This document shows, piece by piece, positions 34,701 through 45,559 of a stretch of DNA of 64,000 nt. The position numbers were made by a program, and so were the translations under genes. This DNA comes from Trichobilharzia regenti (Eukaryota > Platyhelminthes > Trematoda > Strigeidida > Schistosomatidae). Under the pieces are notes generated by a model, which worked only from the letters and a program-made list of their open reading frames with translations, was not told the DNA's origin and did no database searches. The stretch lies in NCBI GenBank assembly GCA_944472135.2, contig OX235270.1:143421632-143485631 (forward strand). The letters are read 5' to 3'. Position 1 is the stretch's first letter. Each line of letters opens with the position of its first letter.

Positions 34701-34865
34701 TAAACCTACGTTCAGATAGACGTATTTCCTACCAAAGGTTGCGATTGGTTTTCCATTTGCAGCCTGTAAGTTGAAGGTAGGTTCCTTCTGTCGATCTGCT
34801 GCTGTAGCAGGAAGGACGCTGACTTCGGCGCCTGTGTCGACTAAGTATCGAGTCTGGCTTATCAC
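31786..34865 (-). pseudogene. Gypsy pol: protease, RT, RNase H, integrase; one frameshift
   Basis: The frame 34865-32367 holds protease ([10 protein letters not shown]), RT ([37 protein letters not shown] active site), RNase H ([21 protein letters not shown]), the integrase HHCC zinc region ([14 protein letters not shown]) and the DDE core ([28 protein letters not shown]). The stop at 32367 results from a single-base frameshift; the rest of integrase, including a GPY/F-like module (EPPYDGPYKVIKR), continues in the 32343-31786 frame. The pol frame is open upstream past the gag stop and lies -1 to gag, the usual gag-pol arrangement. Function would be lost at the integrase C-terminus only. Confidence 0.88.
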
Positions 34866-34912
34866 ATCATGGATGTAAAGTAGGCGGCTAGTGCCACCGG
34901 CGACGGTTGCCG

Positions 34913-35740
34913 CTAACGCGTGCCGGCGGGATAGTTTCCCACAGACTTTGAGACATTTCCGAAGTTACAAGGCTTACGGCAACACTTCGCTTCTTGGCCA
35001 TAGGTGTTGTGGTACCAGCACCAGTCAGGGTTTTTCAGTGAACGTGGTTTGGACTTAGATCGACCACGCGAGTTCCTGCGTTGAGGAGATTTAGGACGAC
35101 GGTTGGAGGATTTAGAATGCATGTTTGACCTAAACATCTGCTGAAGGGAGTTGCATAACTCTGTCATTGCAGGATCCTCACTCGAAGTCTGCTTAGTCAT
35201 TGAGCATATTTCGGGGACAGACCGTTTAGTTATTTCTAGGATCTTATCTGCAGTAATAGCTAAGTCCTCTATTACAGTACCCTGAAGTGTCACAAGTACG
35301 GTCTGTACAGATTGTGGCAACTTGGTTAAGAAGAGTTCTCTAAACAGTCCTTCGTCGAACTGACTTTGGCCGACGACTTGTTTCATTCTTGTCAGCATGC
35401 TCACGGCTGACTGATCTCCTAACTCGATGTTGCGAAATAATTCATCTAGACGTTGTCTGTCCGTGAGAGCGTTTCTCCTGAGGAGGGATGCTTTCAGCAA
35501 CTCGTACGAGTTACTTACCTCGGGACTCAACATCTGTGATGTTACGTACTTGCTGAATTCCCGCGGTAGGGCGTGAATAACTGCAAGTAACTGTGAACGT
35601 TGATCGGTTATCCCATGCTCACAAAAATCTGCTTCAGCTAGCAGAAACCACGTTTCAGCATTATCTGGCCAGTATGGTACGAGCTGAATGGTTTTAGGAG
35701 TTGAGCGGATACGGATGACCTTGGGACTAAGATCACTCAT
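34913..35740 (-). CDS. Gypsy gag with CHCC-type zinc motif
   Basis: Start chosen at the ATG of [12 protein letters not shown] (35740); an in-frame ATG 45 nt upstream adds a hydrophobic lead that is unlikely in a gag. About 275 aa: retrotransposon gag core ([34 protein letters not shown]), an Arg/Ser/Lys-rich tract ([20 protein letters not shown]) and a zinc motif C-x2-H-x8-C-x4-C (CWYH...C....C) instead of the standard CCHC. The frame is intact. The gag stop is overlapped by the -1 pol frame. Confidence 0.8.
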   Translation of the reverse strand: MSDLSPKVIRIRSTPKTIQLVPYWPDNAETWFLLAEADFCEHGITDQRSQLLAVIHALPREFSKYVTSQMLSPEVSNSYELLKASLLRRNALTDRQRLDELFRNIELGDQSAVSMLTRMKQVVGQSQFDEGLFRELFLTKLPQSVQTVLVTLQGTVIEDLAITADKILEITKRSVPEICSMTKQTSSEDPAMTELCNSLQQMFRSNMHSKSSNRRPKSPQRRNSRGRSKSKPRSLKNPDWCWYHNTYGQEAKCCRKPCNFGNVSKSVGNYPAGTR

Positions 35741-36226
35741 GACGAAAATTATGTCGAATAATATATGGTACAAGAACAAATACAAAATGGAACGAACTCA
35801 CCGGGTTTATCTGCGGATTTTTCGTGGATAAAGTTCGCGGTTGGGCTCACCAGTTTAAAGGTGGGCGGATTTATCGTGGGTGAAGTTCGCGGTGGGCTCA
35901 CCAGTTTAAGGTTGAGAGATATTAAAGGTTTGACGTGATATCTCGTTCAACAACTTCTAATTAATTTATTCTCGCGTACCAAAGACAAAGCAAAAGCCAA
36001 TAATTGGTCGTCCAAACGAAGAAATGTATTTAGGAACCAAAACCAGCCGTTAGACGAACGCTTAGCTAGCTAGTGATCGTGCACGTTACACGACGGGGTA
36101 CCAAATGGCGGGGATGCTTGACCGGAAGCCTTCAGCTAAACAAGTCGACTTAAACAGTGGTGGTCAGCATCCAATGAGTGATTGCTGTGGTCAATAATTT
36201 TGGGGAATTATTTACCGCTACAATAC

Positions 36227-36439
36227 CTTTAACTGGAAGGCGTAGGTCGTCATCGATCAGCGAGACTGTGCTGTGGGTATGCCTGTGCTGTGGGTATGCC
36301 TGTGCTGTGTTGGCTTCTTTGTTTGTTTTCCATTTCAACTCTGTCCGTGTGACCCAGGTTCTCGCAATGGCATCCAAGACAACGTGTATTGGTCGTGATG
36401 GAAAAAATGAATGTTGCCTATTTTGCAAGGGAGTGTCGA
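36227..36439 (+). mobile_element. BEL/Pao-like interior, 3' end, right of the Gypsy insertion
   Basis: Continues the interrupted element and leads into a purine tract (gcaagggagtgt) just before the 3' LTR. It has a tandem duplicated 17-mer (ctgtgctgtgggtatgc). A related copy stands alone at 39755-39950. Confidence 0.6.
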
Positions 36440-36768
36440 TGTAGTTGAAGACTGAACAATCAATTCATGGTTGTTTGCTCAAACCCAACTTCCCCACAAT
36501 TTTCGCGGAGGCATCAATCTGCCAGCCATCGTCTCATCGGTCGCTGTTCAGAAGGAAAATTGAAAAACTGTCGTGATTTATTATTGTAATATTTGTTCAT
36601 AGACCTTAGTTATTATGCTGGTGTTAGAATAAAGAATTTTCGAGTCGCCAATCGGTGTTCTCGTTTCTGTGTCCGGTAACACCAAGCGTTTCTGAAAATC
36701 TCCGAGTGAGAGCGAGAGGCCCGGCGTAGCAAGAGCTGGGCATTCACGGTTTTGAGACGTGATTGACA
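36440..36768 (+). repeat. BEL/Pao-like 3' LTR
   Basis: Starts TGTAGTTGAAG and ends GATTGACA like the LTR at 27808-28254, but lacks that copy's internal 70-bp duplication. It is followed at once by an inverted element fragment, so the expected right target duplication is missing. Confidence 0.7.
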
Positions 36769-37330
36769 TGATGCTTATCATCAAACACATCGATACATGT
36801 AACAGACAAGTCGACATGACTTACTTTCTTTTTGCTTCCAAGTCGCTCTGTCCCTTCTTTTAGTCAGGCATTGCTGAACTTAACCAAATTCCAGAAAGTT
36901 GCAGATAACGCTTGTTCAAAGACGGCCGGCAATAGGAAAGACGGACGGAGACTATCCAACTGTCAGAAACTGTCAGTCAAGTCTCATAAACCGTTAATGC
37001 CCAGCTCTTGCTACTCCGGGCCTCACGCTGTCCCTCGAAGATTTTCAGAAACGCTTAGTATTACTGGATACAAAGACCAGAACACCGACTGGCGACTCCA
37101 GAATTATTGTTCTAACACTAACATGTAACCGGCATAACTGGCTTCACAGACTAAGGTCTAAGAACAATTATCACAACAATAAATCACGATATTACTTCTG
37201 AAGATGTTTCACTCTTCTTTCTGAACAGCGACCGATGAGACGATGACTGGCAGATTGATGCCTCCGCAAAAATTATGGGGAAGTTGGGTTTAAGCAGACA
37301 ACCATGAGTTGATCGTTCAATCTTCAACTA
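36769..37330 (-). mobile_element. Inverted BEL/Pao-like 5' end (LTR, leader, gag start)
   Basis: Reverse complement matches 27808-28505: an LTR, the leader and the first gag codons including KKGQS, cut off just before the gag core. It abuts the plus LTR back to back. The outer about 195 bp, including flank, is almost identical to 27755-27955; the inner part is more diverged. Confidence 0.7.
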
Positions 37331-37682
37331 CAATAAGAGAGATTATTGATGCAAAATCACTTAATCAGTTGAAAAATCTAACATACTAATGCATAAGTTG
37401 CCGCAGTAGGTTGATCGTGTCATACCTAACGGATTTTTCATCACATAACAGCTGTGCCAGATATGGTATTGTGGAGTTTTTGTATTTGGTAGTCCTAGCA
37501 TATAGCCTCCCATAGCTGCTTCTAGTTCTACCAGATGAAATGCAAGGAGACAGCTGCGTATAGAGAAGATGCTCGGGGTCTGACAACATTGCATTCGCAA
37601 GTTTCTTACATGACGTTATATGTCTATCCACTATGGTGTTAGCAAGTTGGTTTAACTATATCCCACTTGCCCTCCCTACTGA

Positions 37683-37880
37683 AAGCGTCGGTGGCACAGT
37701 GGTTAGGACTCTCGCCGACCATGCACATAGTCCCGGATTCGAGCCCTCGCCGACGCACACCTGATATCTATGGTCGGCCTGCGAATCTTGGGCTACCGAT
37801 ATCCACGCTGAAAATTCCAAACTTCTATCAAAAATACGGTGTGGAATCAAGCTGTAATCAAAAATAGAAAAAAAATAGAA
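37683..37880 (+). mobile_element. SINE-1 copy inside CR1-A
   Basis: tRNA-like head with A box (TGGCACAGTGGTTAGGAC) and near-B box (GATTCGAGCCC), body, then the subfamily tail cttctatcaaaaatac, the right hairpin arm gtgtggaatc and an A-rich end. No clean target duplication was found. Confidence 0.8.
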
Positions 37881-37955
37881 ATAGCTTTTAGTGCCTGCCC
37901 TTCTCGGCGAAGCAAAGTCTTTCTTAAGTAGTCCAGGAAAGGTTATTGGGGAGCA

Positions 37956-39263
37956 CTAACGGGGGATGGGTAGAATACAAGATTTGACAAGCTGAGAAAG
38001 CAAAGACCGCTCTATGCCAGACTGCCTAAATTTCCTAATGTTGAACGTTAAGCGAAACATCTTTCTGGTAACTATCAAGATGTGGGAGGACCAAGATAGA
38101 TCAGTGGAAAAACTCAGCCCGAGGTACTTGACGTTAAATGTATTTTCAACCTCTGTGCCGTCAATGATAGTGGGGCCATGTGAGCTAACTAGTTGCTGTA
38201 GGTCACATTTACGTCTGAAAGTGAAATTGACTACCTGACATTTAGACGGATTAAGCTTAAGACCGTTTGAAGAGGAGCACTGACTAATTTCCGACAGAAA
38301 GTTATTTAATTTGGAACAATCTGACTGACAGTTGGCAGGTATAGAAACAGTGAGGTCATCAGGATACCTAACAAAAGTGGCTACATCAGAATGAGGCAAG
38401 TCATGTAAGAAAAACGAGAACAGAAAGGGAGAAAGAACAGCACCTTGAGGAACACCAGCTAAAGTAAGTGAGGTAGTGGAGGATTTTCCATTGTAGACGG
38501 TGTACTGCGTCCTATTAGGAAAATAGGAATGCAACCACTTATTTGTCCAGCTCTCAGCCTGTGTTGCAGCAAGCTTACTTAGCAAGAGAGACCTAGGAAC
38601 AGAGTCAAATGCAGATGTGTAATCAAGGAAGGCACAGCGAACGTATTTAGCTCCTTTATCTAAACTAGGGACTATGCTATGATGTAGGACAACAGCGGGA
38701 TCTAGGGTACACCTACTATGTTTATAAGCAAACCGGTTGAGGTCGTTAAAAGGCTTTAAAGAGGGTTGAAGATTAAGTAAAATAAGTCTTTCCATAACTT
38801 TCAAAAAAGGTGAAGTAATAGCAATGGGTCTAAACTTAGCATTAGTTTCACTTGTTGATTTAGGCACTGGAACGATCTTGATATTTTTCCATGATTCAGG
38901 TATGATACTTTTGGAAAATGATTCGTTGAAAATGTCAGTTAATGAGGAACACAAGATGTCGGCACACTTCCTAAAGATAACAGCAAGAACACCATCAGGA
39001 CCAAGGGACTGTGTAGGTTTGAGATATTGAAGACACTTGAGGACATCATTCGTGTTAAAGCATGAGAAGCAGTCATTATTTACACTATTTGAGTTAGGAA
39101 TCATAACATTTGCTGGGATACATATAAAGGATTCATTAAGCATGTTAACATCTACAGAAATATCATTCATCATTTTCTTGCCACCTGTGATTTCCTTTAA
39201 TAACTTCCACATATTTGATGGGGATTTACATGAAAGAAACTTCTGGTTATAGAGAGCATTCAA
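37956..39263 (-). CDS. CR1-A reverse transcriptase fragment with YPDD active site
   Basis: 435 codons open. GPDGVLAVIFRKCADIL, FRPIAITSPFLKVMERL, LDYTSAFDSVPRSLL, GVPQGAVLSPFLF and YPDDLTVSIP in place of YADD; both aspartates remain but the Pro is atypical. The tail LSFSTDLSWSSHIL matches the other family members. Probably inactive: it lacks the endonuclease and its C-terminus is displaced by a SINE. Confidence 0.7.
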   Translation of the reverse strand: MNALYNQKFLSCKSPSNMWKLLKEITGGKKMMNDISVDVNMLNESFICIPANVMIPNSNSVNNDCFSCFNTNDVLKCLQYLKPTQSLGPDGVLAVIFRKCADILCSSLTDIFNESFSKSIIPESWKNIKIVPVPKSTSETNAKFRPIAITSPFLKVMERLILLNLQPSLKPFNDLNRFAYKHSRCTLDPAVVLHHSIVPSLDKGAKYVRCAFLDYTSAFDSVPRSLLLSKLAATQAESWTNKWLHSYFPNRTQYTVYNGKSSTTSLTLAGVPQGAVLSPFLFSFFLHDLPHSDVATFVRYPDDLTVSIPANCQSDCSKLNNFLSEISQCSSSNGLKLNPSKCQVVNFTFRRKCDLQQLVSSHGPTIIDGTEVENTFNVKYLGLSFSTDLSWSSHILIVTRKMFRLTFNIRKFRQSGIERSLLSQLVKSCILPIPR

Positions 39264-39754
39264 TCTTTATAATTCAAGCTTAATCAAAGTGTTCATTCTC
39301 TTAACACCAGATTTGTTTTCCATTTTGAACAACCTTTCTTTTTCACGGCGGAGCTTTTTGAGTTGAGAAGAGGAGAAGTGATCGAATTTTACGAAGATTG
39401 TCTCTTTTGGACAACAAACATCAAGACAGAAATTAAGATAATGTGTTATGCTGGTAATTGTGTTATCAAGAGCTTGTTCAGTAAATAAATCCCAGTTTGT
39501 GTCTTTTAACATGGACCTTAGATTCAGTATGTTGTCATGGGAATAACATATGTGTTGTGTTTTCTTTCCAAGAACATTAGAAGGTGCACTAAAGCTGTAT
39601 AATCATATTTATGAATGAATTATGATACACGATTTATGTGTAAATACAACTATACGACTACGATAGTGTATTCTTTCAAAAAGGATTTTTCCATTGAAAG
39701 CCTCACTTTATGCCAATCCCTTGAAGAAAATTTAGTCTCTTACTTTGTTTTTAA

Positions 39755-39950
39755 CTGGAAGTCGTAGGTCGTCATTGATCAGCGAGACTGTGCTGTGGGT
39801 ATGCCTGTGGTGTGTTGGCTTTTCTGTTTGTTTTCCATTTCAGCCCAGTCCCGGTTGGCCCAGTTTCCCGCGTTGGCAGTTCAGTTCAAGGTAATCGGCG
39901 CTATGGAAAAAGGGGATGGACCCCTTCTGCCGGGGAGTTTCAACAGAAGT
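39755..39950 (+). mobile_element. Isolated BEL/Pao-like 3'-interior fragment
   Basis: Similar to 36227-36439 (ttaactggaag, gtcgtaggtcgtcat, gactgtgctgtgggtatgcc) and ends in a purine tract (gccggggagtttcaaca), but no LTR follows. A truncated relic. Confidence 0.6.
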
Positions 39951-40058
39951 GAACATTGAACGTTATTTTCGGGACTGGTAGCCATTGGTGAGCATCTCGA
40001 AGGCGCGAATGGTTGGATCGTATACAAGTTTGACGAAGACGACCAGAAACGAATGAAA

Positions 40059-40988
40059 GTAGGCAACTCTAAATAATAGCAGCCTAAACCGAAACAACCT
40101 TGCGAACGAAAAAATGACCTTGACAAGACAACTTCGTCTAACCATAAGGCCTAAAAAACGGCGCATAATTGTAATAAATCGTTTACATATAAGTAATGCA
40201 AGGTTAAACAATAGTTACACAGGAGAACATTGTCGTAAATGTTGCAAAAAATCTCCCAGTTTCGCATAGTAGTCTTCATGTTCATGTTAAAGCAAGTTCT
40301 GTAGATAAACTCATCGTGATAACTGTATATCATTGCATTTCTTGATCCATTCACAGATATGATACGTTTTTTAGGTGACTCCATAAACTTTCGATGGAAT
40401 TAGTGTGGGTTCCCATAAAAGGATTAACCACTTAATGAATACAGCCCAAATTGGTTAAGTGACTGTAACTACTCCATTCATCTGTATGAATAGTCGTCCC
40501 AGGCAACACTAGGCGCTGAATGATAGGCAATAACACACCTACACTCCGATTAGGTGTCGCCTAAATATATTCTTTCTGGAGGCTGGTGTCATATATCCCC
40601 AATACCTATTGCTGATTCGCACTCAATCCCCCTCGATTTTATTTTCTCTTTATCAAGAGTATCTAAGGAATCCGTAAATTAAAAACGAACGACATACGTT
40701 GTCGAACTGATTTTCTGGTTCGGCACCCATTTCACTAACAAAAAACCTATCGATGCACCAATTGTATCTTTGCGTATAAATGACACCTTATTGGCAATTT
40801 TTCGACTTTTCTATCAGTCTTTTCTTCAAACAGTTATCAAAACAAGATCTGGAGCGAATTTGCAACGGAAAAGGCGAACGGCACCCATGAGTACGTCTGG
40901 ATAAAACAGTCATCTGATTAGCTGCTCAAGGTCATTTGTCCGTTCGCAAGGTAGTTTCGGTTTGCGCTGCTATTGTTTAGAGTTGCCT
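40059..40988 (-). mobile_element. Merlin-family DNA transposon, degraded
   Basis: Terminal inverted repeats of about 60 bp (40059-40125 and 40928-40988; outer ends share aggcaactctaaa and the inner part ccttgcgaacg). Minus-strand relic transposase at about 40510-40350: TTIHTDEWSSYSHLTNLGC, a stop, then VNPFMGTHTNSIESLW, matching the IS1016/Merlin (ISXO2-like DDE) C-terminal catalytic block. The upstream catalytic part is missing, so it is internally deleted and dead. Merlin is known from schistosomes. No flanking 8-9 bp duplication is readable. Confidence 0.85.
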
Positions 40989-41146
40989 AAAAGTACATAA
41001 TAAATTTGTATAAAACATTTGTTTGTAGACTTGTACTGTTCTCCATTTTAATTGCCAAACAATGTAACTTCCTTTTTACAATACTGGTGTTTGGGAGTTA
41101 AAGTCAGATTCAGATTTTCAAATTTATTGGTTGAGGATAGAGGAGC

Positions 41147-42811
41147 CTATGTTAATCCTTTTCCAGTAAATTTGTGGTTGTTCAAACCCTTCTTGAACAA
41201 ATCAGTTGAGGTTGCAGACACCACTTCTCTCGGAAGTCGGTTCCAGGAGTTTATGACTCGGTGTGGGAACCAGTACTCAGTCAACAGCAATATGGTTTCT
41301 TCTTGGCTTTTGAACTCTCCTGATATGTCCTCTAAGGTGTTCCGACCTGATGAGGAGGAAAAGAGAAAATAGGTCAGGTCCGTAGTCATTATTTAAAATT
41401 TTAAACATTTGGATTAAATCTCTTTGCCTACAGAATGACAGTGAGAAGAGATTTTAACTGTCTAGTCTTTCCTCGTGTGATAAGTTAGCTATGCCGTGAA
41501 CCATACGTGTTGCCTTCCTTTGAACACTTTCTAGAATATGTGAGTCCCCTTTTAGACAAGAACTGGCGGCCTGGATGCAGTTTTCCAGTCCTGACCTCAC
41601 CAGAGATTTATATAAGGAGGTGAACATATTTCTGGTGATTCTAGTAAAGGCCCTGCGAATTGCCCATAATGACCTGAAACTACGTGCAGCCACCGCGCGA
41701 CAGTGTGCTGTAGTTTTTAAGTCGTTGTTAACTATGATACCTGAGTCCAAGTGAGTCTGAACTGATGGAAGTGTTATTCCCTCTAATTCGTAGGAGCTTG
41801 TGCCTGCTTGTCCAATGCACATGGCTGCACATTTGGCTACATTGATCGAAGGCATCCATTCTATGGACCACTCTGACGATTTGTTGAGGTCCTCTTGCAA
41901 CGTGAAGGTATCACTGTTGCCCTTCAGCTCTCTCCAGATTTTTAAGTCATCTGCGTATAGGACCATGGGGGAGTAGGTGAGCAGAGGTAACTCATTGATA
42001 TACAGAATAAATAGGGGAGGACCAAGTACCGTGCCTTGTGGCACTCCGCTACGTACTGCTGTCCAGGAGGAGAGTTTTGAGTTGATCCTAACCCTCTGCC
42101 GCCTATCTATGAGGAATTCCCTGAGCCAGTTTAGTAATCTGCCTTCGATACCAAGACTTTCCAATTTCATGAGTAGTCTTTTGTGAGGTACTTTATCAAA
42201 GGCTCTACTGAAGTCTATGAAGACGACGTCAATGGGTCTTCTGTTTTCCCTTGACTTGACTCAGCTTTCTTTTGCAGTGAGGAGATTTGACAGGCATGAG
42301 CGGTTTCTTCGGAAGCCGTTCTGTACTCTGGATAACAAGCTGCTGTTTTCCAGATATGCCATGATGCTTTTCTTGATAATTCTTTCCAGTGTCTTGATTA
42401 AAGTGCTGGTGAGACTGATAGGTCTGTAATTTGAAGGGCTTTGTCCTGATCCTCCTTTGTGGATGGGGGTTACAATGGCGTCTTTCCAATCACGCGGTAA
42501 TGGTCCATTCAGGAGAGATAGCTTGAAGATTATGGTCATAGGGCCGGCTATGTGAGCTGATAGCTCCTTGAGAAGCCCTTGGTGAAGATTATCAGGACCC
42601 ATTGATTTCCCTGCATCTAGTTTTTTATTAAGCAATTGAGTACGATGCCTTGGTCGATATCAACGGAATCTATCCCGTATTCCCCTGATGCAGTCAGAGC
42701 TGATCCTATAGGCGGTGATGACTCCTGAGTGAAGACTTGGGAGAAGTAGTCTGCCATTTCTTCTGCTTTTTCCTGATCTTCAGAAGTCAATAGCCAGGTT
42801 TGGGACACCAT
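41147..42811 (-). pseudogene. CR1-C reverse transcriptase, frameshifted
   Basis: Three frames read in order: 42811-42617 (linker, FSQVFTQESSPP), 42635-42261 (SMGPDNLHQGLLKEL, NYRPISLTSTLIKTLERI, VQNGFRRNRSC), 42170-41454 (SGVPQGTVLGPPLF, YADDLKIWREL, VRSGLENCIQAASSC), and a tail at 41389-41147 (VINSWNRLPREVVSA). The YADD site is intact; at least three frameshifts or deletions inactivate it. Confidence 0.8.
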
Positions 42812-43919
42812 TGGATGTATTATTCCTGAAATTCATGTACGAGAAAATTTTCTTAGGTTGCGCCTTTGCATTTTGAGCCGGGTGTGCCTCAAACTTCGTC
42901 TTTGATTGGCGGATTTCTGCAGCAGCTTTATTTCTAGCAGTGTTATATAATTTCCTAGTCTCAGAAGTCTCAATTGTGGCAAACAGGTTCCGACATTTGT
43001 GTTTAAGTCTGAGTAACTTACGAATCTCTCGGTTTATCCAAGGGGGACGATGTTGCCAACCCTTTGGAACAGACCAAGGGATGAGAGGTACAGTTAATTG
43101 GGAGTAAAGTTGTTTAAATTGGTTCCATGAGGCTTCTACTTGGGACTCTGGGTTGATGTACCACTTCACTGAGTTGGCTGCTGACACGATCTCATTTATA
43201 TCGGCTTTCCAAACGTTTGATCGAGCTGCTGTTGCTGTGAACTTGAAAGTGAGTACAGCATGGTCACTTCTTCCTAACGGAGGATGATGTTGTATGAGAT
43301 GTACATCCTCACCGTGGGAGAAGACAAGGTCCAGAGCTGAGGAGGAGTGCTGTGAGTCATAGCGCGTGGGCTTAGTGATACGTTGGACTAGGGCTAGCAA
43401 TATAATAGATTCCAGCAGTCTGTGATCAAAGGAGTTGAATGAAGATGGAGTTGTTAGGCTCAACCAGTCAACTGTTGGGGCGTTGAAGTCGCCAACTATG
43501 AGACTTCGACATTTCGGAGTCCAGGAGCCCAGCTTCTCTATTAGGAAGTCGTCTGCACTGCAGTCAAGACTGCGATACACAGCAATGAGGTCAATGTCTT
43601 GGCCTATGCAGCGTAGAAGTCGGCACGACTCACTTTCGTGAGCGAGTGCTTCGGTACTAACCTCGGTTAAGCATTTCTTGAGGTAAATGACTACGCCACC
43701 TCCTTTGCGGTTTAGTCGGTCCACTCTATACACTTCGAAGTTTGGCAGGTTAACTTCGTTGTCAGTGACATCGGGAGTGAGCCATGTCTCTGTGATAATA
43801 ATTACATCCAGGTTTCCGGAGTCTATCATGTTACTGAGCTCAGTCCGTTTATTTAACAGGCTGCGGGCGTTTGTGTAGCAAACTGTAAATTCAATTTGGT
43901 GCTTCCTCGGCCTACCCAC
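42780..43919 (-). CDS. CR1-C APE endonuclease and linker
   Basis: 379 codons. YTNARSLLNK (Asn), TETWLTPDV (Glu), VGDFNAPTVDW (Asp/Asn) and GRSDHAVL (Asp/His) give a complete endonuclease signature, followed by a basic Arg/Lys-rich linker (REIRKLLRLKHKCRN) toward RT. The frame is intact but cut off from RT by a frameshift near 42800. Confidence 0.75.
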   Translation of the reverse strand: MGRPRKHQIEFTVCYTNARSLLNKRTELSNMIDSGNLDVIIITETWLTPDVTDNEVNLPNFEVYRVDRLNRKGGGVVIYLKKCLTEVSTEALAHESESCRLLRCIGQDIDLIAVYRSLDCSADDFLIEKLGSWTPKCRSLIVGDFNAPTVDWLSLTTPSSFNSFDHRLLESIILLALVQRITKPTRYDSQHSSSALDLVFSHGEDVHLIQHHPPLGRSDHAVLTFKFTATAARSNVWKADINEIVSAANSVKWYINPESQVEASWNQFKQLYSQLTVPLIPWSVPKGWQHRPPWINREIRKLLRLKHKCRNLFATIETSETRKLYNTARNKAAAEIRQSKTKFEAHPAQNAKAQPKKIFSYMNFRNNTSNGVPNLAIDF

Positions 43920-44013
43920 AGAGGTTTCGGGATCATTAAACTGCGAACTCGGACAACCCGAAAACCCATAATCTTAAAGTTCTTCTCGCCGTTTCGGCGT
44001 CGTTCGCTTAATT

Positions 44014-45043
44014 CTAGGGCCGCAGACTGTCTTTTGACACGTCTGCTAGGCTTAAGTCAGCACGGAAATATATCCCTGATCCTTTAGGAATATGAGAGTT
44101 GCTTAGAATAGCATCCCTCTCTTCTCTCGAGTTTAGTACGACTTTGAGGAGACGTACAAGCTGACTTACTGTAGGGTCAGGCTTTTGGGCTATTCTATAT
44201 ACGCTGTGTATAGTAATACCTGATACCGTTTGTGGCAGTAGCTTGTCTAAAAGGGGCTTAATGAATTTAAGGTCGTGCTCGAATCTGGCCTTAGGATCGG
44301 GGGGCAGTGACTCTTCCACTTTGTGGAGAATGAGAGACCTGTCAGTGAGACCAGGTTTGCTTGCCATGGCTTTCTTGCTCTGTAGCGTGTGTTTCTGTCC
44401 TTCGTGGGCGGTGTAGCCAATGTGTTATCTTTATCTCGCTTTTTGCGAGAGACTACATTACGCCATTCATTGTCGTCCTCCTCGCTAATCGTAGTAGGAT
44501 TTTTATGCCTGCTACCACTGGTGTGGATGAGGCTTGATCCTCCAGTCCCTGAGTAACTTCAGCTGCATGTTTTCAACCCCTGGTATGACTCTTCTTCGCG
44601 ACAGTCTTTCCATTACTGTCATTGGGGGACTTATCCAATATAGTGGGGGAAGCCTAGGTGTTATTCTGTGCTGAAGGGCACTCACTTACTGGCAAGGACG
44701 CATCGGGGACATGCGCTGTTTTGTCAATGACGCTAGTCACGTCATCGTTATCTGAGCAATAGTCGGTATTCTCCTGTGGTGGAGGATGCCTGCAGTCCAT
44801 GAGATTTAAAGCCACAGTGAGAGTAGCGATGGCTTCTGTAACCATCAATTGAATACGGAATTTAGTCGTACCACAGTAGTTGTTGCACAACCATTTTGCT
44901 GAGGGTTTGCATCAGCGTTTGCTTGTTGCACGAGTAAGGTTCGTGCACATACTGTGAAACCATCTCTTGCAGTTATCACACTGCATTCCCTCATCCACTG
45001 GAAACTGGCACGTAACCCTTTCGCAGCGGTTTCTTTCATAGGC
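44014..45043 (-). pseudogene. CR1-C ORF1 with PHD-finger relic and RRM-like segment
   Basis: In the frame starting 45043 the sequence reads CERVTC, then CDNCKRWFHSMC and, after an in-frame TGA, WLCNNYC: the Cys/His spacing of a PHD finger, a domain known in ORF1 of some CR1-type elements. Further on, 44367-44014 encodes RSLILHKVEESLPPD and VLNSREERDAILSNS, resembling the RRM-like part of CR1-B ORF1. Stops and frame changes separate the parts. Confidence 0.65.
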
Positions 45044-45559
45044 ATGTTATTTAAAACGAATCGGGGAAAAAATTAAATATGACTTCAAATATATAACCTT
45101 TATAAATCAGTGATAAAAAGCTAATGAGTGCACAGAGATAGATATATATAACTTTTAAGTTACAAGAAAACAACTTCCTATAATTTAATAGACTCAAATC
45201 TGAAACGTAAACTGACTTCGATCAGAATAAACTGATTTAAAGTTAATCTGTAGACTTTTGCAGCGTATAACACATAAAAACCAATAATAAACAAGAGCGT
45301 ATAAAATTCACTCCTTTTTCAAAGTTAGCGCGGTAGCGGTGTCGAAGAAAGCACATAGTATTTATCGGTTCGGAGCGTCTTCGTGACAATAGAAATTTAG
45401 ATTTAAGTTCCTTGATAATTGGTGTATCTTTTCTCTCGGAGATTACGTCTTTCTAATATTTCCTCGTAATTAAACCACTTGATAGATGTCGGAAAGTAAG
45501 TTACACGCACATTTCCACAAAGCTTAAGGGACTGAGGTGTTCACGATCACGGATAATAC

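Larger units (their letters stand above)
30967..36222 (-). mobile_element. Gypsy-type LTR retrotransposon, nearly intact, minus strand
   Basis: LTRs at 30967-31285 and 35905-36222 are about 318 bp and differ at only about two sites in my read, so the insertion is young. In element sense the LTR begins TGTAGCGG. A purine-rich tract (AGGGGGGAGTGAGC) sits just before the 3' LTR at 31286-31299, and TGGTGAGCCCACC, a plausible primer-binding site, just after the 5' LTR (35903 downwards). Target duplication atac at 30963-30966 and 36223-36226. gag then PR-RT-RH-IN order. It sits inside the BEL/Pao-like element in opposite orientation. Confidence 0.9.
37386..39512 (-). mobile_element. CR1-A retrotransposon copy, minus strand, split by a SINE
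   Basis: Linker (39512-39267), RT (39263-37956) and C-terminal end (37631-37386, CISSGRTRSSYGRLYARTTK, IPYLAQLLCDE). 5'-truncated: no endonuclease motif set. SINE-1 lies between the RT and its tail. The 3' UTR is joined to the inverted BEL/Pao fragment. Confidence 0.8.
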
